Translations under genes and position numbers: made by a program | Part shown: piece by piece, positions 7,832-15,776 of the stretch | How the letters are laid out: each line of letters begins with the position of its first letter | Position numbering within the stretch: the stretch's first letter is position 1 | DNA from: CALGLS01 sp047626155 | GTDB taxonomy: Bacteria > Bacteroidota > Bacteroidia > Chitinophagales > Saprospiraceae | Direction of reading: 5' to 3' | Assembly (NCBI GenBank): GCA_047626155.1 | Contig: JBLHRR010000054.1 | Span: forward strand, 1-30,668 | Length of the DNA stretch: 30,668 nucleotides | Notes under the pieces: generated by a model | Database searches by the model: none | Seen by the model: the letters and a program-made list of their open reading frames with translations, nothing else | Told to the model about the DNA's origin: nothing

Positions 7832-8533
7832 CTACAAATCCCCCAACATCGGTCGAACCACAACCTCCTCAACCACCGCCGACGGCCCCATTTGATAAGC
7901 TCCCAACACTGCACTCGCAACATCAGCAGCTTGCATCAACCGACTCTCCGGAAGATCCACTCCCTCCCAAGAAGCCGACCAAGTCGCCCCCGGTAAAATG
8001 GCAGTTACCTTAATATTCTTTTCCTTCAATTCCTCTCGAAGCACTTTAGAAAAACCCAGCAAAGCAAACTTAGAAATACTATAAGACCCTCCATTCGGAT
8101 AAGCAATTAGAGAAGCAATAGAACAAATATTAAAAATATGTCCCTTCTTATGAGCGTGCATCAGTGGAAGTAAAGCACGAGTCAAGTGATAAGCACTATA
8201 AAGATTGGTCTCCATCATTTGCTCCAGCATACCGTCTTCTTCCTTACTTAGCTCACCAGGAATGAAAACGCCCGCATTATTAACCAATACATCAATGGTT
8301 CCCCACTGCGATTTTATATAATCCGCAAAGGCGAGTACCTCTGTCTTGTTTCGCATATCGGTCGTTTTGCACAATACCTTTACGCTTGGATAAGCTTTTG
8401 CAAAATCCGCTTTGAATTGATCCAGATCAGCAGCTGTACGTGAATTGATGGCAATGTCAGCCCCTTGTTTAGCAAATGCTTCTGCGATTGCCCGGCCAAT
8501 ACCTTTGGTGGCTCCGGTGATGATAACTTTCAT
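7832..8533 (-). CDS. Short-chain dehydrogenase/reductase (SDR) family oxidoreductase
   Basis: 233 residues, cytoplasmic classical SDR. The cofactor motif is TGATKGIG (residues 6-13), the structural motif NNAG is at 85-88, and the catalytic triad is Ser138, Tyr151 and Lys155 (YSISK). Arg32 after the second strand (NSRT) suggests NADPH rather than NADH; this is inference. The overall pattern resembles 3-oxoacyl-ACP reductase-like SDRs annotated without a defined substrate. It is transcribed away from mlaE; the 191-base gap between the two starts contains an inverted repeat and the mlaE promoter. Confidence 0.88.
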   Translation of the reverse strand: MKVIITGATKGIGRAIAEAFAKQGADIAINSRTAADLDQFKADFAKAYPSVKVLCKTTDMRNKTEVLAFADYIKSQWGTIDVLVNNAGVFIPGELSKEEDGMLEQMMETNLYSAYHLTRALLPLMHAHKKGHIFNICSIASLIAYPNGGSYSISKFALLGFSKVLREELKEKNIKVTAILPGATWSASWEGVDLPESRLMQAADVASAVLGAYQMGPSAVVEEVVVRPMLGDL

Positions 8534-8559
8534 GATTTTGTGTTTTCTTATATGTTATT

Positions 8560-8600
8560 GGACAAGTTGTTTTCTTCTTCGTCTAACAAAAAACTTGTCC
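8560..8600. promoter_or_regulatory. Inverted repeat overlapping the mlaE -33 box (possible operator)
   Basis: ggacaagtt (8560-8568) pairs with aacttgtcc (8592-8600), with part of the flanking T and A runs also complementary. The right arm contains the TTG at 8595-8597 that fits as the -33 element of the plus-strand promoter. The pair lies 27 bases from the start of the divergent SDR gene. An operator or a hairpin in the SDR leader are both possible. Confidence 0.4.
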
Positions 8601-8624
8601 TTTCAAAGGTTTTACATATTTTTG
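8595..8624 (+). promoter_or_regulatory. Bacteroidota-type promoter for mlaE-mlaF
   Basis: TTG at 8595-8597, 19 bases of spacer, then TATTTTTG at 8617-8624. This matches the Bacteroidota primary sigma pattern (TTTG at -33, TAnnTTTG at -7). It predicts a start near 8630 and a leader of roughly 95 bases before the mlaE ATG. Confidence 0.65.
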
Positions 8625-8724
8625 CCCCTTCTTAGGAATAACATTTTTTTTAAAAAGGTAAAATGGCTACTCGGACGAAGGTATCTATTCTATTCTCTTC
8701 TACCAAAGCTGCCATCCAACAAAT

Positions 8725-9471
8725 ATGAATTTTAATTTTTTATATCATTTTGGGCGTTATGTAATACTGTTGCGTTCTGCGGTGAGCCGTCCGGAGAAGT
8801 TTTCCATGTATTGGAAAGAGACGATGCGGCAGATGAACGATATTGGGATCGGCTCTCTGATTATTGTGGGTTTGATTGCTGTATTTATTGGAGCGGTGAC
8901 GGCTGTGCAATTCGCTTATCAGTTACAAGATAGTTTTGTGCCCCGGTATTACATCGGATATATCGTAAGAGATAGTACGATTATTGAATTGGCGCCAACC
9001 ATTACTTGTCTGGTATTAGCGGGGAAAGTAGGATCGAATATAGCAGCGGAGATTGGTGGGATGCGACAAAAGGAACATATTGATGCTATGGACATTATGG
9101 GCGTCAATACAGCGGCCTATCTCATTATGCCTAAAGTAATTGCTGCCATGGTGGTGATTCCGATGTTGGTTTCTTTGGCGGCCATTATCAGTATCACTGG
9201 AGGTTACGTTTCTTCTGTAGCGACTGGCTTGATCACAGGTGCAGAATATATTCAGGGTGTACGTTCTTTCTTTGAGCCTTACTTTGTATTTATGATGTTT
9301 GTGAAAGCCCTGGTATTTGCTTTTATCCTGACGACAGTTCCTTGTTATCAAGGATATTATGTGAAAGGAGGATCTGTAGAGTTGGGACAGGCCAGTACGC
9401 AAGCTGTTGTATATAGTGACATTTTAATTTTGCTTTCTGATTATTTAATCGCCCTTATTCTTACTCAATAA
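8725..9471 (+). CDS. mlaE: MlaE-family ABC transporter permease (lipid asymmetry/transport)
   Basis: 248 residues, an inner-membrane permease of the MlaE/TrgB type with about five hydrophobic segments. An amphipathic N-terminus precedes the first span (GIGSLIIVGLIAVFIGAVTA). Typical family features are the ELAPTITCLVLAGKVGSNIAAEIGGMR block and IDAMDIMGVN (residues about 92-130), then PKVIAAMVVIPMLV. In Mla-type systems the permease works with an ATPase and an MCE-domain protein to move phospholipids between membranes. The ATPase follows on the same strand after a 128-base structured gap; no MCE gene is in this window. The stop codon overlaps the left end of that structured repeat. Confidence 0.92.
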   Translation: MNFNFLYHFGRYVILLRSAVSRPEKFSMYWKETMRQMNDIGIGSLIIVGLIAVFIGAVTAVQFAYQLQDSFVPRYYIGYIVRDSTIIELAPTITCLVLAGKVGSNIAAEIGGMRQKEHIDAMDIMGVNTAAYLIMPKVIAAMVVIPMLVSLAAIISITGGYVSSVATGLITGAEYIQGVRSFFEPYFVFMMFVKALVFAFILTTVPCYQGYYVKGGSVELGQASTQAVVYSDILILLSDYLIALILTQ

Positions 9472-9595
9472 GTAACAACGAAAAATTAACATAGGCTACT
9501 GCCCTCATTTAGTTAAAGCTAAACGATTTTAAGAGAGTGTTTTAGCTAAATGAGGGAGTGTATAGTGGCCTATATTATTTTTTGTGTAATATTAA
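9469..9595. repeat. 127-base structured repeat, copy A
   Basis: The left end contains aagtaacaacgaaaaattaa (9470-9489), identical to copy B at 28168-28187. The right end (9575-9595) matches copy B at 19 of 21 positions. Between them ataggctact (9491-9500) pairs agtggcctat (9564-9573), and ccctcatttag pairs ctaaatgaggg (9546-9556). A 7-base bulge (9557-9563) sits on the right side. The loop region contains gagagtg (9533-9539). The ends are imperfect inverted repeats of each other. The element fills the mlaE-mlaF gap from the mlaE stop to 4 bases before the mlaF ATG. Confidence 0.8.
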
Positions 9596-9599
9596 ATAT

Positions 9600-10364
9600 A
9601 TGATCCGAGCGGAGAACATACGAAAGTCATTTGATGAGGTCGAGGTATTGAAAGGCCTAGATCTGGTTTTTGAAAAAGGAAAGACCAACCTTATCATAGG
9701 ACGTAGTGGTGCGGGTAAAACAGTGATGCTGAAGTTATTGGTAGGTTTGATGAAACCGACCAACGGAACCATTTGGTATGGCGATACGAATTTCTCTGCT
9801 TTAGATAGAATGGGAATGCGCGAAATCAGAACGAAAATTGGAATGCTCTTCCAGGGTTCTGCATTATTCGATTCAATGTCGGTAGAAGAGAACATCCGTT
9901 TCCCTTTGGACATGTTTACCAGTAAAACAAAAAAAGAAAAATTAGACCGAGTCAACTACTGCCTCGAACGGGTAGAACTGACGGGCAACAATGATAAATT
10001 CCCTTCGGAAGTTTCTGGTGGAATGCAGAAGAGAGTGGGTATTGCCCGCTCCATCGTACTCGAACCAGAATTCCTCTTTTGCGATGAACCCAACTCCGGG
10101 CTCGATCCAAAGACTTCTCTTCTTATCGATGAACTCATTAGAGACATCACTATCGAAAACAACATCACCACCGTAATCAATACCCACGATATGAATTCCG
10201 TAATGGGCATCGGTGACCACATCTATCTTCTTCATCAGGGCCTTCTCGGTTGGGAAGGCAGCAAAGACGAGGTGCTCGATTCAGAGAATGAACTCCTGCA
10301 AGCTTTCATCTTCGCTTCTCCATTTTTGCAACGTTTACGCGATGCAGCACTTGGGCGAGGGTAG
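9600..10364 (+). CDS. mlaF: MlaF-family ABC transporter ATP-binding protein
   Basis: 254 residues from ATG at 9600-9602. An ATG at 9558 in frame lies inside the structured repeat and would add 14 unlikely residues, whereas MIRAENIRKSF is a normal ABC start. Walker A is GRSGAGKT (34-41), the Q-loop is MLFQGSALFDSMSV, the signature is SGGMQKR and Walker B is FLFCDEPNSGLDP; the H-loop is NTHDM. FQGSALFDSMSVEEN and DEPNSGLDP are characteristic of the Mla/Ttg2A lipid-transport group. It is the cytoplasmic ATPase partner of the MlaE permease just upstream and probably shares its transcript, unless the hairpin between them ends or processes the RNA. Confidence 0.92.
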   Translation: MIRAENIRKSFDEVEVLKGLDLVFEKGKTNLIIGRSGAGKTVMLKLLVGLMKPTNGTIWYGDTNFSALDRMGMREIRTKIGMLFQGSALFDSMSVEENIRFPLDMFTSKTKKEKLDRVNYCLERVELTGNNDKFPSEVSGGMQKRVGIARSIVLEPEFLFCDEPNSGLDPKTSLLIDELIRDITIENNITTVINTHDMNSVMGIGDHIYLLHQGLLGWEGSKDEVLDSENELLQAFIFASPFLQRLRDAALGRG

Positions 10365-10612
10365 AAAACGGCACTAGTAAAAGCGCCAGTATTTTAATTA
10401 CCCCCGTCTTCGCTTCTCTAATTTCCACTCAAAAACGCGGCTCAAAAATGATCCTGTGAACGAAAGTTCCGGCTAAACTTCATATGTGTAAAAAATAGAT
10501 ATTTAACACTTTTCACGCAACATCTTTTCTTTAAGGCAGTACAAAAAGAAGGAAAACAGTTCGCGTTGTTTTTACAAATAATTACTACACACATATCAAC
10601 AAACACTACATT

Positions 10613-11218
10613 ATGAAGACTCCCACGAAATATACACCGTACTTACTCACGATCTCCCTTATTATTGTTTTTATCGCCATGGTGGTAGTTACAAAAAAGC
10701 AGGCCCTAAAAACACATACAAGCGTTTCTTACGAAACAGGAACACGCGTAAATCAACCGGGACCTAAACAAAGAACAATAAAAAAAAGTATTGAACAAGG
10801 AAATCCCGTTTTTCTAAAAGAAGATGTCAAAGATGAAATAGCCCCTGGTGCTGCTCGCTTGACGGCTAACAATAATACAGCCGTTGTAGCTGCTACGATT
10901 AAGACGGCAACAAAAACTACGGTTAATGACGAGGAGGCTTGGATGAAAAAGCAAACAAAAGTAGAATCTAAAAAAATAAAAGGCACCGATCGTTTTCTGG
11001 TACTCGTAGATGAGTTCACAGACAACCTGATGTTGCTGAGCAAACAGGGACAATACAATATCAGAGGTTTCGATGCTGAATTGATCCGTTTTGCGCAAGA
11101 AGATAAAAGATACATCTGCTTAGGTCGTTTCGCTCAGGAGCGGCAGGCAGCAGCTTTTGCAAAAACAGTAAGCGCTCAATTGCTAGTGGAAACTATTGTT
11201 TTGGATAAAGAATTATAA
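10613..11218 (+). CDS. Single-span membrane protein with SPOR-like C-terminus, unknown function
   Basis: 201 residues. A short cytoplasmic N-terminus is followed by one membrane span (residues about 9-27). Residues 30-125 are polar, lysine- and threonine-rich and probably disordered in the periplasm. Residues about 126-201 look folded: FLVLVDEFTDNLMLLS and then YICLGRFAQERQAAAFAKTV, which resembles the beta-strand/helix half of a SPOR (peptidoglycan-binding) domain. The SPOR link is weak and inferred from pattern only. The gene is followed by a terminator and then by a second protein of similar build, which supports a shared envelope role. No close relative is recognised. Confidence 0.7.
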   Translation: MKTPTKYTPYLLTISLIIVFIAMVVVTKKQALKTHTSVSYETGTRVNQPGPKQRTIKKSIEQGNPVFLKEDVKDEIAPGAARLTANNNTAVVAATIKTATKTTVNDEEAWMKKQTKVESKKIKGTDRFLVLVDEFTDNLMLLSKQGQYNIRGFDAELIRFAQEDKRYICLGRFAQERQAAAFAKTVSAQLLVETIVLDKEL

Positions 11219-11270
11219 AAAATTAAACCAGTTTTTTAAGGCTGGCGTAAAAAAAACATTATTCTTTTTT

Positions 11271-11308
11271 AAAAGCACTCGTCTTCGGATTGGGTGCTTT
11301 TTGTTTTG
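11271..11308 (+). terminator. Rho-independent terminator, plus strand
   Basis: aaaagcactc (11271-11280) pairs gggtgctttt (about 11292-11301, one G-U pair) around an 11-base loop, followed by T-rich sequence with the run TTTTTGTTTT. It ends the 10613-11218 transcript. The rest of 11219-11618 shows no gene; a weak TATATTTA at 11530-11537 could be the -7 box of the next gene. Confidence 0.7.
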
Positions 11309-11618
11309 TGGAAAAATATGAGCGCCCGTTTTTATAAACACATTAATGTTAGGCTTGATATTTTCTATTGGGTATTTATCAGTAGACCTGATTGATACCG
11401 GTATATTGCTTGCAAGGATTTGAAGTCATTGAGTTATTTGGAAAGGAAAATCAACTCATCTTAAAGGCATTTTGATACTTAATCGACTGTAAATCAGTGC
11501 TAAAATGCAGGTATTTTCGAATTTACGTTTATATTTACATGTCTGGAAAAATTCAGTATTTAACGAAGTCAGAAACGAAAGTTTAAAACATAGATTCAAT
11601 TAACTAAATTTCTATACT

Positions 11619-12257
11619 ATGAAGAGCTTATTAAAATTCCTCGGTCTCGCCGCTGTCATCGTCCTCGCCGGGCTTTGGATCATGACTGTTTCCAAGTCTT
11701 GTAACAAAAGTAACCTGGCCGGAACCACTAAATTAGAAACTAGTGCTTCCGACAAAATAACAGAAGTAAAAGATGATACGGAATCGCTTTTTGAAGGAGA
11801 ACCTGAAGAGGAAGGCCTTTTCAATGAGGAAGGCGGCGAACCTTCTACCAGTGGAGACGAGGACGAAGACGATCACGATGAAGACCACGATGAAGGAGAC
11901 TATGAAGGAGACGACAGCGACTTGAAAGCAGAAATTGCCGCTCGACAAAAAGCGGGTAACTCAGCAGGTTCTGGTTCAGCCTCTACAGCAGCTTCCAGCA
12001 ACTTAGGAATGGAGTACCTTGTTATTGGAGGAGCGTATATTGCAGAGGTCAATGCAAAAGCTGAAGTAAAACGATTAAAGAAAAAAGGCTACTCAAACGC
12101 AGAAGTCGTAACCTTTGACTTCAGTCAATACCACTCTGTTTGTGTTAAAAGAACATCCAGCAGAAGCGATGCTCGGGCCATCAAAAACAAATTGGTGAAA
12201 GATGGAAACTCCGAAGCCTACGTTCACAAAAAAAGAAGATACCTAAATAAGAATTAA
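11619..12257 (+). CDS. Membrane-anchored SPOR-domain protein with acidic linker
   Basis: 212 residues. Residues about 4-23 are an N-terminal span, ending SKSCNKS; the cysteine is not in a good lipobox, so an anchored or exported form is likelier than a lipoprotein. Residues about 55-105 are very acidic (runs of D, E and H in the 80-101 part) and must be disordered. Residues about 131-207 form a SPOR-like domain: YLVIGGAYIAEVNAKAEVKRL, KKGYSNAEVV, YHSVCVKRTSSRSDARAIKNKL and AYVHKKRR. SPOR domains bind denuded septal peptidoglycan in cell division proteins. Function here is inferred only from that. A bidirectional terminator follows. Confidence 0.8.
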   Translation: MKSLLKFLGLAAVIVLAGLWIMTVSKSCNKSNLAGTTKLETSASDKITEVKDDTESLFEGEPEEEGLFNEEGGEPSTSGDEDEDDHDEDHDEGDYEGDDSDLKAEIAARQKAGNSAGSGSASTAASSNLGMEYLVIGGAYIAEVNAKAEVKRLKKKGYSNAEVVTFDFSQYHSVCVKRTSSRSDARAIKNKLVKDGNSEAYVHKKRRYLNKN

Positions 12258-12292
12258 AGAGAAACCTTGCAAGAGGTAATCAACTCGCATAA

Positions 12293-12328
12293 AAAATGCC
12301 TGCTACAATTTATTGTAGCAGGCATTTT
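12293..12328. terminator. Bidirectional Rho-independent terminator
   Basis: aaaatgcctgctacaa (12293-12308) pairs perfectly with ttgtagcaggcatttt (12313-12328) over a 4-base loop. A run on the left and T run on the right let it work for the SPOR gene on the plus strand and for the converging VWA gene on the minus strand. Confidence 0.85.
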
Positions 12329-12398
12329 ACGTATAAGAACTATGGAGGAGTTCAACCACCATTTACCCGGAGTTGCAACTCGGGGCCGCGGAGGGAGT

Positions 12399-12441
12399 AC
12401 TATGGAGGATACTAGAGCAAAGCTCTAGTATCCTCCATAGT
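12399..12441. repeat. Perfect 20-bp palindrome overlapping a stop codon
   Basis: actatggaggatactagagc (12399-12418) is the exact reverse complement of 12422-12441, with a 3-base spacer. The right arm encodes the last residues YYGGY and the TAG stop of the VWA gene. The 11 bases actatggagga occur a third time in direct orientation at 12339-12349. No T run follows, so a terminator is not the obvious reading. Confidence 0.85.
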
Positions 12442-14521
12442 AGCGTCGCAAAAACCATTCTAAGGTCAGCAAAGTCAACAAAATAAAAAAGATCCATTTC
12501 AAATTGATGACCGATATCGTCTTTGACGTTTGGTAGATTGTAGGCTTCACGGATTTCTTCGCTTTTACCAATTCTGAAATCGTGCTTATATTGTTAGGAG
12601 AAACCATAGCGCCACCATATTTATCACTCAGCATACGAAGTAAGCCATGATCCGCTGTTGTTTCATACACTTCCAATTGGATCGGTTGTACAGAAAATTG
12701 CCCATTGTATTTCAATTGTTCCCCACTGCTCATGACCGTTCCTCTAAAGGTATAATTGCCAACAGGGAATAGCCCCGAATTTAAAGAGTAAGCCTTGTTC
12801 TTTTTGTTAAATGTAAAGTTGTAATTCTTTCCTTCTTCGTTGGTGATGGTGATGGTAGCATCCGGCTCATTGATAAGTTCGTAGCTGTTGTTATAGAGCT
12901 CCGCATCGAAGAAAAGAGGCTCGTTTTCGTTGAAGATATTTTTGTTGACGCTTACCCGAAATTTTCGTTTGTCTTCCTTCACCGTCAGGTACTGTACACT
13001 CTTACTGATGAGCTCTGTAACCAGCTCATGGTTCTGATGTTGTAGGTAATCGAAGAGGCGCCATTTCCAGATGCCTTCTGCGGCCAGAACCCCCATTTTG
13101 ATATTGTTTTGTTCTCCAAAAAGAAGCAAGGGGTATTTGGTGTCTATCTTTCCTATGCGTTGATAGAGAAGGACTTGGGTGTTTGCGTTGTCCGTAAATT
13201 CTCCAAAAGGAGCTGTCAGCGGCGCGAAGTTAGGTAGTTCGCTTTTAAGATTGTCATCAATGGTAAAGAGGCTGAAGTTATCGGCTACTTTAGCTTGTAT
13301 GTCATTCGTGTTTCGACCATCTGCACGTAAGTCTAACAAAGGTTGCACTTTGCTGAATTTGCTAAAGTCAGACTGCATTCCAACAATATATAGCCGTGGG
13401 ATGTTTTTGTCATAGAGTGTTTTCAAAACAGCAGCGGCATCATTGTTTTTCGCAGGAAGCTGATGCAAAATAACGAAGTCGAAAGTTCCGACGTCTACTT
13501 TTAGATCGTTGATGTAAGCTCTTGTGATTTCGTAGTTTTTGTTTCCAGATATGCTCTGTTTGATAGCGGTGATATCTGGGTGAGGATTATTGGCCAGGAT
13601 TAAAATTTTCTGACGAGCATCCAGTACATCTACAAAAATATCCTTGGTATTGTTTAGCGTCGTTACTTCGCCGTTGATTTCATTTAAAGAAATTCGGAAA
13701 CGTTGTACGCCTGCTCTTTTTGCATCTAAGATAACTTCTTTGGTGGTGAAGAAATCATTTTTATTAATGGCAATCGGAATACGTTCCAACACGGTGTTTC
13801 CGTTGCCCACTGCTGAGATATTCAACACGGTGTTCCCACCGCTGCAATTTTGCGCATTGATGTCTACCTGTATGGAAAACTTGTCATCGAGATAAGCGAT
13901 CTTATTGTGGAAAACTCTTTTTAAAATCAGGTCTTTTTTAGGAATAGTATCTCCCAAGGCAACGGTGAAAATTGGTGCTGCTAATTTTGCAGAAGCGTAA
14001 ATAGGATTGCTTCCTTCATTGTAAATTCCATCAGAAGCGAGCACTACGGCTCCCAAATTTTGATTGCTATACAAATCATATAAGTACTTCAAAAGGTCAG
14101 AGATATTGCTCACCTTATCGGTGAAATTGAAATCGACACCTTCTCGAACTTCATTGCCAAAAGCATAGGTTTTTACATCGTATTCTTCGCCGAGGGAAGT
14201 AGCCAGTTGGTTAAAGTCCGTTTTGTATTTTGCCAAAGCAGTTTCATCCATATCTGCTACGATGGACTCTGATTGATCCTGGGCTAAAACGATCACAGGT
14301 TTTTTAGTCTCCGTTACCAATGACTTGAGTAGGGGAGAGAGCAAAAGAATGGCGATTAGGCTTACCAGCAAAAAACGGATACTACCCAGTAACCAATTCA
14401 GCCAACTAGACTGTTGAGAAAAACTATGGTCTTTATAATAGAGAACGCCGGCGGCAATGAGACCTAAGAGGGCACAAAAAATAATGTACCAAGCCGGATA
14501 TTGAAAAGTTATATTTTCCAT
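12425..14521 (-). CDS. VWA domain-containing membrane protein
   Basis: 698 residues. Two N-terminal spans (about 9-29 and 42-64) precede a von Willebrand A-type domain whose metal site DxSxS is intact (D82-Q-S84-E-S86), with VVLASDGIYNEGSNP as the later metal-site strand. Residues about 290-480 resemble a glutamine-amidotransferase-like fold (KILILANNPHPD, FDFVILHQLPAK). A beta-rich region follows (about 530-640), and a C-terminal span at about 668-690 precedes the short tail EWFLRRYYGGY. This architecture is widespread in Bacteroidota and related to Bat-type proteins; its task is not established. The gene converges on the SPOR gene. Its last codons form one arm of a perfect palindrome. Confidence 0.85.
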   Translation of the reverse strand: MENITFQYPAWYIIFCALLGLIAAGVLYYKDHSFSQQSSWLNWLLGSIRFLLVSLIAILLLSPLLKSLVTETKKPVIVLAQDQSESIVADMDETALAKYKTDFNQLATSLGEEYDVKTYAFGNEVREGVDFNFTDKVSNISDLLKYLYDLYSNQNLGAVVLASDGIYNEGSNPIYASAKLAAPIFTVALGDTIPKKDLILKRVFHNKIAYLDDKFSIQVDINAQNCSGGNTVLNISAVGNGNTVLERIPIAINKNDFFTTKEVILDAKRAGVQRFRISLNEINGEVTTLNNTKDIFVDVLDARQKILILANNPHPDITAIKQSISGNKNYEITRAYINDLKVDVGTFDFVILHQLPAKNNDAAAVLKTLYDKNIPRLYIVGMQSDFSKFSKVQPLLDLRADGRNTNDIQAKVADNFSLFTIDDNLKSELPNFAPLTAPFGEFTDNANTQVLLYQRIGKIDTKYPLLLFGEQNNIKMGVLAAEGIWKWRLFDYLQHQNHELVTELISKSVQYLTVKEDKRKFRVSVNKNIFNENEPLFFDAELYNNSYELINEPDATITITNEEGKNYNFTFNKKNKAYSLNSGLFPVGNYTFRGTVMSSGEQLKYNGQFSVQPIQLEVYETTADHGLLRMLSDKYGGAMVSPNNISTISELVKAKKSVKPTIYQTSKTISVINLKWIFFILLTLLTLEWFLRRYYGGY

Positions 14522-14852
14522 GATCGATTTTTATTGATCCTAAAACGTGTAGTCCACTGATGTAAAACTCCAAAAGTCCCGGTTTAGTTACATAATGTCC
14601 CGGCTGCACCCCTCAAATTTTTATTTTTTATGTCAAACTACTGTCCAAACGAGGCGTAAAATACTAAAAGTATCAGGCTCATACCAATGGTTAAAAAACT
14701 TAATCTGTAAGTAGCTCATATTGGCAGGAATTATGTGTGAATTATATGCTATTAGGGCAACCTTCTCTACATAGACAAGTATAATATTAAAACACGGAAT
14801 CCCGCCTGACGGCCCGGTAGGTTCGTCAAAGAACCATAATTAAATTTTTATT
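14522..14852. other. Intergenic gap between divergent genes
   Basis: 331 bases without a credible gene. It contains a short hairpin (ggttc/gaacc, 14820-14835) just before the DUF6624 ATG and the direct repeat gtcccgg near 14577 and 14599. No TAnnTTTG box was found for either neighbour. Confidence 0.5.
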
Positions 14853-15542
14853 ATGAAAAACAATTTCATCGAGCACCTCTTTTTAGCCACGTTCTTTTTG
14901 CTTTACAGCGCTTCCTCGATTTCCGCTCAGGAATTTGAAGAGCCAAGTCGTGAAGACTTGAACCCTCAGGTCATTGCTCAGATTACTACAATGACGGAAC
15001 GATACAGTAAACATCGGAAAAAGACAACCGATATTTACAAAGCACATGGATATGATTCTAAGCAAATGCTTGATAACGAAACACTTATCTATGAAGATGA
15101 TTTGAAAAATAGAGCTATCGCCAAAAAGGTTTTTAAAAAACATGGCTATCCAGGTATTAGTATGGTAGGGAAGGAGAAGTCTCATGAATTCTGGGTTATT
15201 GTTCAAAACTGCAATATGGATGTTGATTTTCAGCTGGCAGTTTTGAAAGTAACAGATAAGCTCATATATAGGGGAGAAGCAGATGCACATGACTATGCTT
15301 ACCTTTCGGATCGGGTTAGAATTAATCTGGGACAGAAGCAGATCTATGGTACTCAGGTCGAATTCAACAAAGCTAAAAACAGCTATGAACCTTTTGAGTT
15401 GAACAAACCAGAAGAGGTTGATGCCAGAAGACAAGAGCTAAATTTGGAGAGCATGGCTAAGTATATCGATAAGATGAACAAGAAATATGAGGGGACACTT
15501 AAACGAAAGCCGAGAACTCGACGTTATATTAAAAAGCCTTGA
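14853..15542 (+). CDS. Exported DUF6624 family protein
   Basis: 229 residues with a signal peptide (cleavage after SISA, near residue 25). Residues about 100-215 carry the DUF6624 pattern: EFWVIVQNCNMDVDFQLAVLK, then AYLSDRVRINLGQKQIYGTQ, then the ending PEEVDARRQELNLESMAKYI. The DRV...G-x-x-Q-x-YGTQ block is the family's most recognisable part. No catalytic role is known for it. The N-terminal part (30-95) is charged and helical. The C-terminus is very basic (KRKPRTRRYIKKP). It sits alone between repeat-rich gaps; the next gene on the same strand starts 234 bases on. Confidence 0.8.
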   Translation: MKNNFIEHLFLATFFLLYSASSISAQEFEEPSREDLNPQVIAQITTMTERYSKHRKKTTDIYKAHGYDSKQMLDNETLIYEDDLKNRAIAKKVFKKHGYPGISMVGKEKSHEFWVIVQNCNMDVDFQLAVLKVTDKLIYRGEADAHDYAYLSDRVRINLGQKQIYGTQVEFNKAKNSYEPFELNKPEEVDARRQELNLESMAKYIDKMNKKYEGTLKRKPRTRRYIKKP

Positions 15543-15543
15543 T

Positions 15544-15570
15544 ATAGCAGCTGGCAGTTAGCTATCTGCT
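15544..15570. repeat. Short REP-like hairpin
   Basis: atagc (15544-15548) pairs gctat (15561-15565), and agcag pairs ctgct. It contains ggcagttagc, the same word as in the palindromes at 6876-6977 and 22982-23071. It lies directly after the DUF6624 stop. Confidence 0.5.
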
Positions 15571-15647
15571 GTATTCCCAACGAATCAGTAGATTTTATGC
15601 TGAAATATTTTGTGTAGAAATCAAATAGATAATTTTTGTGAGGACGA

Positions 15648-15694
15648 AGCTATTTTTTGAGTTCGTAGCCTTAGCTACGGGCGAACAAAAAGCT
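15648..15694. repeat. Hairpin of the gttcg...cgaac type
   Basis: gttcg (15661-15665) pairs cgaac (15682-15686), with cgtagc/gctacg inside as an alternative, and an outer agct-T run/A run-agct pair (15648-15694). It resembles the hairpin at 7316-7351. It lies about 80 bases before the next gene. Confidence 0.5.
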
Positions 15695-15776
15695 GAAGTG
15701 CTGGCGAGAATTAGCATTTGAGGACATACAAACTATTTTGGAATAAAGTCTAGTATCCTTAAACACAATTAAAAAC

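Noticed and set aside
9558..9599. Longer start for mlaF
   Set aside because: The extra 14 codons come from the right arm and end of the structured repeat; MIRAENI at 9600 is a normal ABC start.
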